A stretch of DNA of 64,000 nucleotides from Fibrella forsythiae (GTDB taxonomy: Bacteria; Bacteroidota; Bacteroidia; Cytophagales; Spirosomataceae): NCBI RefSeq assembly GCF_017353175.1, contig NZ_JAFMYW010000002.1, positions 558,001 through 622,000 on the forward strand, given 5' to 3'. Under the pieces are notes generated by a model, which worked only from the letters and a program-made list of their open reading frames with translations, did not search any database and had not been told where the DNA came from. Within the stretch, counting starts at the first letter, position 1; every line of letters starts with the position of its first letter. The position numbers and the translations under genes were made by a program. Shown piece by piece: positions 1-8,500 of this stretch.

Positions 1-68
1 TGTTGGGCGTCTGGATCACCCAACTCCGCGTACGTCTCCGCCGCCTCCAACTGGTCATGGAAGAGTAG
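1..68 (+). CDS. 3' end of a CcmC-like heme exporter protein (partial)
   Basis: An open frame enters from the left edge and ends with TAG at 66-68. It encodes about 21 residues, LGVWITQLRVRLRRLQLVME and a final E. A hydrophobic start followed by a basic, leucine-rich tail resembles the cytoplasmic C-terminus of CcmC/CcsA-type heme-handling membrane proteins. The next genes are ccmD-like, ccmE and ccmF, the order expected after ccmC. The assignment rests mostly on this context because so little of the protein is present. Confidence 0.5.
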   Translation, partial: LGVWITQLRVRLRRLQLVMEE

Positions 69-71
69 TTG

Positions 72-135
72 GTCTGTAAACCTGACAGGTCTTGAAACAG
101 ACCGTAGCGGCGGACCGTCTATAAGGTTTACAGAC
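72..135. other. Intergenic nested hairpin
   Basis: Perfect 12-bp inverted arms (gtctgtaaacct at 72-83 and aggtttacagac at 124-135) enclose a smaller hairpin (ggtct at 88-92 with agacc at 99-103). It lies between the ccmC-like stop and the ccmD-like start, so it may modulate read-through or mRNA stability. No long T-run follows, so it is not a classic intrinsic terminator. Confidence 0.55.
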
Positions 136-199
136 TATTGGAATAAATCACACCGTATCTTTGTTAAAATTTAGAGAGGCATAGCCTCTGACCAACTGC

Positions 200-466
200 A
201 TGATTCGCTCGTTTTTACCTCGCTTTAGCCTGTTACTATCGCTACTGCTGATCGCCCAGAATAGTATGGCTCAGGAAACCGTTGAGATGGCCGATAAACT
301 TCGGGCCGACGGAAAGATATGGGTGGTGGTGACCGTCATTGCGGCGGTATTTTTTGGCATTATTATTTACCTCGTCCGCCTCGATAACAAGATTGGAAAG
401 CTGGAACGGGAGGTTAACGACAGCCGGGCAAACGCGGCAAAAACGACAACCAACGCCAGCCGGTAA
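200..466 (+). CDS. CcmD-like small membrane protein
   Basis: An 88-aa protein with an N-terminal hydrophobic signal-like segment (about residues 8-25), then a second membrane segment (about 41-60) and a charged, coiled tail (KIGKLEREV). CcmD proteins are small single-span proteins that stabilise the CcmABC complex and help release heme-loaded CcmE. Sequence identity is low in this family. The call depends on size, topology and position between the ccmC-like gene and ccmE. The apparent cleavable signal (cleavage near MAQ) makes it longer than proteobacterial CcmD, as is common in Bacteroidota ccm loci. Confidence 0.6.
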   Translation: MIRSFLPRFSLLLSLLLIAQNSMAQETVEMADKLRADGKIWVVVTVIAAVFFGIIIYLVRLDNKIGKLEREVNDSRANAAKTTTNASR

Positions 467-495
467 CGAACGTACCTGGCACTACTTATTAACTC

Positions 496-936
496 ATGAA
501 ACTTTCACACATTATTGGTATCATCGTTATCGCAGTGGCCATCGGCATCGTGGTAACATCGTATGGTGATTCAAGCTCGTACGTGACCTTTGGCAAAGCA
601 TTGGCCATGGCCAAAGACGGCGACGAAGACATGGTACATGTAGTTGGTAAACTGAAAAAAGATGCTTCAGGTAAAGCGGAGGGGCTTTTTTACCAGCCGC
701 AACTTGACCCGAACCACTTCGAGTTTACGCTCGTCGATAATGAAAATCACGTACAGAAATGCGTGTATAACAGCCCCAAGCCGCAGGATTTTGACCGCTC
801 AGAGCAAATCGTGGTGATCGGTGCCATGCAGGGTGATCATTTCCAGACGAACAAAATTCTGCTCAAGTGCCCATCGAAATACCAGGATGGCAAACTGGAG
901 GTGACCGAGCACGAAGCCAAGACAGCACAGCTATGA
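496..936 (+). CDS. ccmE: Cytochrome c maturation heme chaperone CcmE (CxxxY type)
   Basis: A 146-aa membrane-anchored periplasmic heme chaperone that takes heme from CcmABCD and hands it to CcmF for attachment to apocytochromes c. Residues 5-22 form the N-terminal anchor; the rest is the OB-fold CcmE domain (HVVGKL, FEFTLVDNENHV, IVVIGAM). The heme-binding loop reads LLKCPSKY, so Cys125 and Tyr129 form a CxxxY motif where most proteobacterial proteins have HxxxY. Such cysteine variants are known from archaea and some anaerobes. The stop codon overlaps the next gene in an ATGA arrangement, which suggests translational coupling. Confidence 0.92.
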   Translation: MKLSHIIGIIVIAVAIGIVVTSYGDSSSYVTFGKALAMAKDGDEDMVHVVGKLKKDASGKAEGLFYQPQLDPNHFEFTLVDNENHVQKCVYNSPKPQDFDRSEQIVVIGAMQGDHFQTNKILLKCPSKYQDGKLEVTEHEAKTAQL

Positions 937-1130
937 GTTTACAGGAAATCGAAGCAGCCATGGAGTCATTATCGATCAATGAGCTGGCCCAGGTACGTGA
1001 CAAAGCTGTTGAGTTATATCAGGCTCGTTGGGACGAGCAGTTGGTGATTGAGCTGAAATCTGGCCGATTGGATGGCTGGATTGATGACGAGAAGAAGGAT
1101 ACGCAACAGGGAGCAACTCTAGGTCTATGA
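933..1130 (+). CDS. Small antitoxin-like protein inside the ccm operon
   Basis: A 65-aa protein starting at ATG 933, overlapping the ccmE stop. A longer frame opens at 867 but would run through ccmE, so the coupled start is preferred. The pattern MSLQEIEAAMESLSINEL, then RWDEQLVIELKSGRLDGW, resembles small helical antitoxins that sit upstream of RelE/ParE-like toxins (the WDxQ...GxLD signature). No toxin gene follows: only 22 bp separate it from ccmF. It is therefore an orphan antitoxin or a homologue recruited to another role. The family assignment is from memory of the pattern. Confidence 0.55.
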   Translation: MSLQEIEAAMESLSINELAQVRDKAVELYQARWDEQLVIELKSGRLDGWIDDEKKDTQQGATLGL

Positions 1131-1152
1131 CTTGCTTATTAGTTAACATGTT

Positions 1153-3732
1153 ATGAAAGATTTCACCGTTGGTAATGCGGGTCATTTGTTTGTTATCCTG
1201 TCGTTTGTTACGGCACTGGTAGCCACGTTTTCGTATCTTAAAATGACACTGGCCCACGAAGCGGCTGAAGAAAACCACTGGAAACGGCTGGCTCGCGGAG
1301 CGTTCTATGTGCATGGTGTTGCCGTGGTGAGCGTCGTTGCCTGCCTGTTCTCTATTATTTATAACCACCGGTTCGAGTACCAGTATGCCTGGAGCCACTC
1401 GTCGCTGGCGCTGCCCGTGCAGTATATGATTTCGTGCTTCTGGGAAGGGCAGGAGGGGAGCTTCCTGCTCTGGATGTTCTGGAACGCGGTATTGGGCATT
1501 ATCCTGACCCGCACCGCTGGCTCGAAATGGGAGGGGCCCATGCTCACCGTTTTTGCACTGGTGCAGGCATTCCTGACGTCGATGATTCTTGGTGTAGTGC
1601 TGGGCGACGTGAAAATTGGCTCATCGCCGTTTTTGCTGCTCAAAGAGTCTATGCCCGACGCGCCGGTGTTTACCATGAACCCCAACTTTGTTCCGTCGGA
1701 TGGTAAAGGGCTGAACCCGTTGTTGCAGAACTACTGGATGGTGATTCACCCGCCAACGCTGTTCCTCGGCTTTGCGCTGTCGCTGGTGCCGTTCGCTTAT
1801 TGTATTGCCGGCCTGTGGCGTAATCAGCCTCTAAACTGGATTCGGCCTGCGCAGCCCTGGATGCTGGTTGGTGCCGTTGTATTAGGCGTAGGAATCATGA
1901 TGGGTGGCTACTGGGCCTACGAAACGCTGAACTTCGGTGGCTACTGGAACTGGGATCCCGTTGAAAATGCCGTGTATGTTCCCTGGCTGATCATGGTGGC
2001 AGCTATGCATACGATGCTGACAGCCAAACGCAGCTCGGCTGGCCTAAAAACGGCTATCATTCTGACTGTGGCGCAGTTTATTTTCATTCTTTACTCTACT
2101 TTCCTGTCACGTTCGGGAATTCTGGGCAACGCATCTGTCCACTCATTTACTGACCTTGGGCTGTCTGGCCAGTTGCTGGTGTATCTGCTGGCATTCGTTG
2201 TGATCGCGGTGGCGCTGATGGCGGTAAAGTGGAAGCTGATTCCCAGTGATGAGCAGGAATTATCAATCTATAACAAAGAACTCTGGCTCTTTTTAGGGGC
2301 TATCGTACTCTGTTTGGCTGGCTTTCAGGTCATCTCCACCACGTCGATACCCGTGTACAATAAAGTAGCCGAGTTGTTTGGGAAGGCTTCAAACCTGGCC
2401 ATGCCGACAAATCAGGTTGCGCACTATAATAAGTTCCAGATTTGGTTCTTCAGCGTCGTTGCCGTACTCAGTGGCGTTGGTCAGTACATCTGGTGGCGCA
2501 AGGCAGGTAAAGGTAATTTCAACACGCTGATGACGCCACTTGTGCTGACGTTGCTGATCAGTGCGGCCATTATTGGTTTTGGTGAGGTGAAAAACCCGGT
2601 GTATATGGTATTCCTGACTGCATCGGTATTCGCCATGATGGCTAACGGGGCTATTCTGTTGGGCGTCATACAAGGTAACTACCGTCTGTCGGGCGGGGCA
2701 GTAGCGCACATGGGAATGGCCCTGATGCTGATTGGTATTCTATTCTCGTCGGGCTACTCGAAAATAACATCGATCAATAATAGTGGTTTGATGATCTCGA
2801 AGTCAGAAGAATTTACCAAAAACGATAACAAAGAGAATAAAGAGAACGTACTGCTCTGGCTCAATCAGTCGGAGCGGATGGATGGGTACCAACTGACCTA
2901 CCGTGGGCAGCGGGTAGAAGTGCGGGATATGCCTGGGTACGTTCCCCGTAAGGCAGTTGAGGTCATCGAAGGTGACTTCCGTGGTGTTGCGCAAGAAGAC
3001 CTGTCTGCCAATGGAAAGCTCTATCATAAGAAAGGCGACACCATTGCCCTGTATCCGGAGAATGTCTATTATGAAGTAGAGTACCGCGAGCCGAGCGGAA
3101 AAATATTCTCGCTTTATCCCCGCGCTCAGGTCAATGAGCGGATGGGTACACTAGCTTCGCCTGATATTCGACACAAAGCAGGTCGCGATCTGTACACCTT
3201 TGTATCATCTGTACCAGACCCGAATGCTGAAACCATCTGGGACAAAACCGAGACGTACTCCATCGCCATTCGCGACACATTTTTTCTGAATGATTATGTA
3301 GCGATCCTGGACAATGTAGTGAAGACAAATGAGGTGGAAGGGATCGATATGAAGCCATCCGACGTGGGCGTGAAAGCCCAGGTACGTGTGCTTTACAAAG
3401 ATCGTGAGGTGATGATGCAACCTGCGTTCGTGATTCGTGACGGCGCCATTGCCAGCCCCGCCGACATTTCCGACGATCTCGGTGTTCGCCTTCAACTAAA
3501 GACAATTGATCCTAAAACGGGTAAGTTTACTTTCGCTGCCAACCAGACCCAGCGCGACTACATCGTGATGAAAGCCTCTGAAAAGCCGTTGATCAATCTG
3601 CTTTGGATCGGTACACTGGTAATGGTGGTTGGCTTTATCATGGCCATCGTTCGTCGTTACCGGGAGAACGGTAAGATGGAAGGGAAAGCACAAAAAGAAG
3701 ACCGTAAAAAAACGGCTATCAGTTATCAGTAA
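1153..3732 (+). CDS. ccmF: Heme lyase CcmF/CcsA-type cytochrome c biogenesis protein
   Basis: An 859-aa polytopic membrane protein that attaches heme to apocytochrome c. It has many membrane spans over residues 1-520. A conserved histidine region (MVIHPPTLFLGF, near 195) is followed by the heme-handling motif FGGYWNWDPVENA at about 260-272, a variant of the WWD box. A large extracytoplasmic domain (about 575-815) precedes a last span and a lysine-rich cytoplasmic tail. It is about 200 residues longer than E. coli CcmF, mainly in this extra domain. It sits directly downstream of ccmE and the antitoxin-like gene, probably in one operon. Confidence 0.93.
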   Translation: MKDFTVGNAGHLFVILSFVTALVATFSYLKMTLAHEAAEENHWKRLARGAFYVHGVAVVSVVACLFSIIYNHRFEYQYAWSHSSLALPVQYMISCFWEGQEGSFLLWMFWNAVLGIILTRTAGSKWEGPMLTVFALVQAFLTSMILGVVLGDVKIGSSPFLLLKESMPDAPVFTMNPNFVPSDGKGLNPLLQNYWMVIHPPTLFLGFALSLVPFAYCIAGLWRNQPLNWIRPAQPWMLVGAVVLGVGIMMGGYWAYETLNFGGYWNWDPVENAVYVPWLIMVAAMHTMLTAKRSSAGLKTAIILTVAQFIFILYSTFLSRSGILGNASVHSFTDLGLSGQLLVYLLAFVVIAVALMAVKWKLIPSDEQELSIYNKELWLFLGAIVLCLAGFQVISTTSIPVYNKVAELFGKASNLAMPTNQVAHYNKFQIWFFSVVAVLSGVGQYIWWRKAGKGNFNTLMTPLVLTLLISAAIIGFGEVKNPVYMVFLTASVFAMMANGAILLGVIQGNYRLSGGAVAHMGMALMLIGILFSSGYSKITSINNSGLMISKSEEFTKNDNKENKENVLLWLNQSERMDGYQLTYRGQRVEVRDMPGYVPRKAVEVIEGDFRGVAQEDLSANGKLYHKKGDTIALYPENVYYEVEYREPSGKIFSLYPRAQVNERMGTLASPDIRHKAGRDLYTFVSSVPDPNAETIWDKTETYSIAIRDTFFLNDYVAILDNVVKTNEVEGIDMKPSDVGVKAQVRVLYKDREVMMQPAFVIRDGAIASPADISDDLGVRLQLKTIDPKTGKFTFAANQTQRDYIVMKASEKPLINLLWIGTLVMVVGFIMAIVRRYRENGKMEGKAQKEDRKKTAISYQ

Positions 3733-3816
3733 ACCTCAGTTAGTAACGAACCCAGCTATCTTGCAACGCCTCCAGGTACATCATTGATAACTGCTCATTG
3801 GTAACTGTTAACTGAC

Positions 3817-4059
3817 ATGAAACTACGCGACACACTGTTCATCTGTGCCTTCATTGGTGCGCTGCTTCTCTGGATACTCGAGATCCGGCGGGTAGGTTTT
3901 ACGGGCAGTTACGATCTGTTGTTGCTGGCAGTTGTTTTCCTGTTCGCTTTTCAGTTTTTCCGGGTGCGCGATCAGCAGAAAAACAAAGACGTGTCGCCTA
4001 CGATCAAGCAGATGATCGATAAGCGAAAGCAGGACGCTCAAAAAAAAGGGAAGAAGTAA
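3817..4059 (+). CDS. Small two-span membrane protein, unknown
   Basis: An 80-aa protein with two hydrophobic segments (about residues 6-22 and 33-50) and a highly basic C-terminal tail (SPTIKQMIDKRKQDAQKKGKK). I do not recognise the family. It begins 84 bp after ccmF and ends 4 bp before the CNNM-family gene, so it is probably co-transcribed and coupled with the latter. The spacer from ccmF (3733-3816) contains imperfectly inverted simple sequence (cagttatcagtaa and related copies). Confidence 0.7.
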   Translation: MKLRDTLFICAFIGALLLWILEIRRVGFTGSYDLLLLAVVFLFAFQFFRVRDQQKNKDVSPTIKQMIDKRKQDAQKKGKK

Positions 4060-4063
4060 GTAC

Positions 4064-5341
4064 ATGACATATTCGCTGCTGATAGGTGCCCTTTTTGCGC
4101 TGGTTGCCACCGGCATTTTTGCTGCGGTCGAAACGGCCTATACATCGGTAAACCGACTATATTTCGATCTGCACAGTAAACAGGGACCGCTGGGCGAAAA
4201 GCTGGTATCGCGCTTCCTGAAAAATCCTATCCTGTTTGTTGGCACTACCCTGACCGGCAATACCCTCTTTCTGGTGCTGTATGCCGTGTTGGGTGTAACC
4301 GTACTGAACCCGGTATTGGAGGCGCTGCTTCCTGCCGATTTCGACAGCCCGATTGCGCTGCTGGCCATCGAAACGCTGATTCTCACGCTTATTTTCCTCC
4401 CCTTCGCCGATTACCTGCCCAAAAGCCTGGCGCTCATTCATCCCGACGCGTTTCTGGAGAAACTGGCGGTTCCGCTCTGGGTCATTTATCAGGGAATTGC
4501 CCCCCTGGTTCGGGTGCTGGTTGGTGCGGCGCGGATGTTCAACAAGCACATATTGCGGCAAAACGTGGCCGAACTGCGCCCCGTTTTTGGGCTTACCGAC
4601 CTGAATAACTACCTTCAGCATCTGAATCAAAGCCCATCTGAGGCGGAAGAAGACGGGCAGGTAGATGCCAAAATCTTCAACAACGCCATCGGTTTTCGCG
4701 ATGTACGGGTACGTGATTGTCTGGTACCCCGAACTGAAATTGCCGCCGTTGCTTCCAACGATACGATCGATGAATTGCGGCTGGTCTTCCAGCAAAGTGG
4801 CCACTCCAAAATTCTGGTCTATCGGGATAGCATCGACGACGTGATTGGCTATTGCCATGCGCTGGGACTGTTTACAAAGCCACAACAGATTAACGATATC
4901 TTGCTGCCTATTTTGACGGTTCCCGAAACCATGCCCGCCCAGGACATGCTGCTGCGCTTTCTGTCTGAGCGAAAGAGCATTGCTCTTGTAGTCGATGAGT
5001 TTGGCGGAACGGCGGGGATGATTACCGTTGAAGATATTGTGGAGCAGATTTTTGGCGAGATTCAGGACGAATACGACGTCAACGAAGACTGGGTGGAGCA
5101 GCAACTCGACGACCGAACGTACCTGCTGTCGGCCCGCCACGAGATCGACGATCTGAACGAAAAATACGATTGGGAACTGCCCGAAGGCGACTATGAAACG
5201 CTGGGTGGTCTGATCCTGTCGATCAACGAAGACCTGCCCAACGTGGGTGATGTATTCGAAATGGGCCCCTACTCGTTTGTCATAGAATCTGCGCAAGGTA
5301 CCCGAATTGGCACCGTTCGGGTAACGGTGGGCAGGGAATAA
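4064..5341 (+). CDS. CNNM/CorC (hemolysin C-like, GldE-type) transporter
   Basis: A 425-aa membrane protein with an N-terminal DUF21/CNNM transmembrane domain (about 1-180), a pair of CBS domains (about 210-330; VPRTEIAAV, DEFGGTAGMITVEDIVEQIFGEI) and a C-terminal CorC_HlyC domain (about 345-425; ETLGGLIL, VGDVFEMG). The family is linked to magnesium or other divalent-cation efflux. In Bacteroidota such proteins are often named GldE for an association with gliding. No other gld gene is visible here, so the gliding link is not supported by context. Confidence 0.85.
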   Translation: MTYSLLIGALFALVATGIFAAVETAYTSVNRLYFDLHSKQGPLGEKLVSRFLKNPILFVGTTLTGNTLFLVLYAVLGVTVLNPVLEALLPADFDSPIALLAIETLILTLIFLPFADYLPKSLALIHPDAFLEKLAVPLWVIYQGIAPLVRVLVGAARMFNKHILRQNVAELRPVFGLTDLNNYLQHLNQSPSEAEEDGQVDAKIFNNAIGFRDVRVRDCLVPRTEIAAVASNDTIDELRLVFQQSGHSKILVYRDSIDDVIGYCHALGLFTKPQQINDILLPILTVPETMPAQDMLLRFLSERKSIALVVDEFGGTAGMITVEDIVEQIFGEIQDEYDVNEDWVEQQLDDRTYLLSARHEIDDLNEKYDWELPEGDYETLGGLILSINEDLPNVGDVFEMGPYSFVIESAQGTRIGTVRVTVGRE

Positions 5342-5416
5342 TCTTTGTAAGGCTGAAGGACCTTTCGTATAAAGTGTAAAGTTGCTTAATAGCAGAAATG
5401 CTGCTCCGTGCTCTAG

Positions 5417-5507
5417 GCCCTCCGACAAGCTCAGGGGGCACATCAGGCATCAACCTGTTTAGGCTAATATGCTTGAGTTTCTTGTCACCCTGAGCTTGTC
5501 GAAGGGC
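5417..5507. repeat. Inverted pair of a CCCTTCGACAAGCTCAGGG-type dispersed repeat
   Basis: Arms gccctccgacaagctcaggg (5417-5436) and ccctgagcttgtcgaagggc (5488-5507) are inverted with 19 of 20 bases paired. The 19-base core is a sequence I recall as dispersed in many bacterial genomes. It lies between convergent genes (the CNNM gene and tamB) and may act as a two-way terminator or simply be a repeat insertion. Confidence 0.7.
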
Positions 5508-5590
5508 TAGGCGAAAGCAACCTTAAGCAAAATCTTAGAAGAAAGCTTCGATACTCAAAGACTATGACTACTAGCCAGCAACGTACCTGC

Positions 5591-8500
5591 TTACTTATCG
5601 CCTGAAAGGCCGGCCGTAGCGGGTGGCGTTGCCAAGGGTTGTGTACCCGTTGTAGGCGGAGCGGGCTGCTCAGGAACGGGTACACCCGGTTTCACTGATT
5701 TTGGACCGCCGAAGAGCAGGCGATTGAACGACCGGGTATAGAGCATACTCACGCCGCCGCTGGTAGTTAGCGTGGCCGAACTGAGGCTCAACGTACCCAA
5801 CGCACTTTGCTGATTGCGGTTATACATCTTGGCGCGTAGCCGTCCGTCGGGCGTGAGCCAGTATTCCAGCGTCCATTCGCCAAGCAGGCTTGCCGCACTT
5901 GCCTGGCTTTGTCCATACGTAAAACCACCATCGCGGCTTACGCGCAACCGGTCGTTGAGCAGGCGGTAGGAGACGCGCAATTGCAGGTTGTTCAACAGGT
6001 TATCGCTTGCCTGTGTACCGGTGGCTGACCCCAGCACATTCCCCAATGATACACCGACGTTCAGCTTCTCGTCCACGTTCGAGAAGAGCTGACTCAGCCG
6101 GTTCGAGACAATCTCGCCCAGTGCATTGCCGACCCCGCCCGATACATCCTGGCTGAATAGGTTTGATCCTTCCGGAATCAACTGGTTGAAAATCAATAGG
6201 CTACTAACCTGTTTAGTTAATTCCTGATCGTTGCTTTGCAGCCGGTTCTCAAACGCCGTTACCGCCTGTCTGAACTCCGACGAGGCCGGGTATTCTTTCA
6301 CTTTCAGGTCGAACCCAACGTCGGGCGTAGTAAGCTGACCGGTTAACCGAATGAGCAGATCGACCGGGTAGCGGCGGGTGCGGTCGGGCGAATTATTCGT
6401 TATGTTCGACGACGTACCTGACGTTGGCAATAGCGCACCCAGTGCTGTAAACTGGGTGTAGGCAGCCGTTACGTCGATCAGGGCACCGTATGGGTCACCC
6501 GTCCAGGTGATGCGGCTGTTTGGTCGAATCTGAAATTTCTTGTTCAGCAGGTTCTGAAACGTAAAGGTGTAGTCTCCCTGCGTAATACCATACGTACCTG
6601 TCATGGTAAAATCGCCCTTGGTATCCACCTTCATGGCAATCCGCCCTTCGCCGTAGGTACGTATGATATCACCCGACTGCCGGTCGAACTGCACTTCGCA
6701 AAGCGCATCCGGCGTAATATCGAACTTGAAATCCATCTTGATCCCCGACAGGTCAACAGACTGTCGTGAGCTATCTTTAATGGCGGCCTGGCGGCTGGCA
6801 AACTGAATATAATCCTGCTGGTTGACCGAGGCCGCCCCGTCGAGGGGAATATAGATGCGGGTGCCCTTGTTGCTTTGCATATCAGCCTGCACCGTGAGGT
6901 TGTCGAGCGGGCCGAAGAGTTCGGCTTTGCCCGTTATCACTGCCTGACCGTAGAACAGATCATTGTCTTTGGCAGTGGTGTTCATGATGCGGAATTTCTG
7001 CAGATCAGCATCGAAACCAAGCTGGAAGAACTTGAAATTGTCGTGGTAAACGCCCCCGCGAATCACGGCTGTGTTTCCGTCGGCATCGCGCAGCACCATA
7101 CGGCGCGTCACGATTTCGTTGTCGCCGAAATAAATGGTGTTATCGAAAAACAGATCGGCTTTCAGGTAATCAAACGTGGTTCGCCCTTTCTGAATAGCTA
7201 CCGAGCCAGTCAGAACAGGTGCCTGGGGAGTACCTTTTACGTCGACCTGCCCAACGAGTGTACCGCCAAAGTTTGAGAAAATGCCTTTGGTAAACGGCGC
7301 TACCAGTCTTAACTCGGTATTATTGAACAGCGCGCGGAGGGCCAGCGAGTTCGTTTTCAGACCCGGTGTGTACGTACCTTTCAGCGTAAATGCGTCAGTT
7401 CGATCGCGAATGAGCCGGGCGTCTACGTTCACCCGCTGGGCTATCGGGTCATACGCGCCGGAACCCACTACATCGCCAATAATGGCATCTTCGTAGGCCA
7501 GACCCGTCACGTTCAACTGACTTTCTATGATAGCCGCTTTATACAGATCGCGCAATTGCACGGCACCGTTCAGCACGCCGCCGAGTTTGGTGTTCAGCAC
7601 CGGATTAAGTGAGCTCAGCTGGAAGTCGCGCGCTGCCAGATCGAGCCGGGCCGACGTATCTGTAGAGACTTTTCCGGTGGCAGTGATAAACTGGTTCTGG
7701 TTGAAGACCGTCACGTTCTGAAGCGTAAACTCGTTGCCCACCATCCTGACCAGGCTTTCAGGATTCAACGTCCAGTCGGTGTCCAGCAAGCGTAGTTTCG
7801 ACTGCCGGAAGGTAAGGTCAATGGCGTCGCCTTTGAAACTGAGCTCACCATTCAGATCGGCCCGATTCGACGTACCTGTCTGGTCAACGCTGCTCGTGAA
7901 ATCGATATGATCCTGATCCCAGGACGCTTCTACCGCCAGATTCTCTGTAGGTGCCAGGCCGCCCAATTTCTGCCGGGTCGATGATATAATCGCCGAGGCC
8001 AGCACCTCTTCGGAGGTCGTAAATTTAGACGTGGTCAGGTCCAGTTCGGTTGTGCCGAATGCGTAATCGGCCACTCGCAACGAATCGGTGGTTATGTTGG
8101 CGGTGATAAACTGCGTGTTGTCTGAATTATAGCGGCCCACCAGTCGGGTACCGGTGGCTATATAAGCAGGCATGTTCAGGAAGGTCAGCATCGGCGCTGC
8201 ATTCCGAACGGTCATCAGGTAATCGATATGGTATGGCTGCGGCTTCTGCCGAAGCGACCGAACGAGCTTGTCGGCGTAGTAGGCCTTTCTGCCGGCAGCA
8301 TCACCCGCGAAGTATTGGGTATACTCGTCGGCCAGCCGGGTCAGATCGGCGATTGTTTTGTTTGGCTGGTAGTTTCCCTGCAACCGTGCCGACAGGAAAT
8401 CGGAGTCGATGTTCAGGTAACGATTCTCGCTCCCTTCGATCGTTGATTCGACAGTCAGTGCATCAATGGCCAGATTGCGTCTGTTCAGCGTTAAAAACGC

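Noticed and set aside
4157-5443. 428-codon minus-strand frame opposite the CNNM gene
   Set aside because: It is antisense to a clear CNNM/CorC gene and rich in Gln, Arg and His with no domain pattern, typical of a shadow frame.
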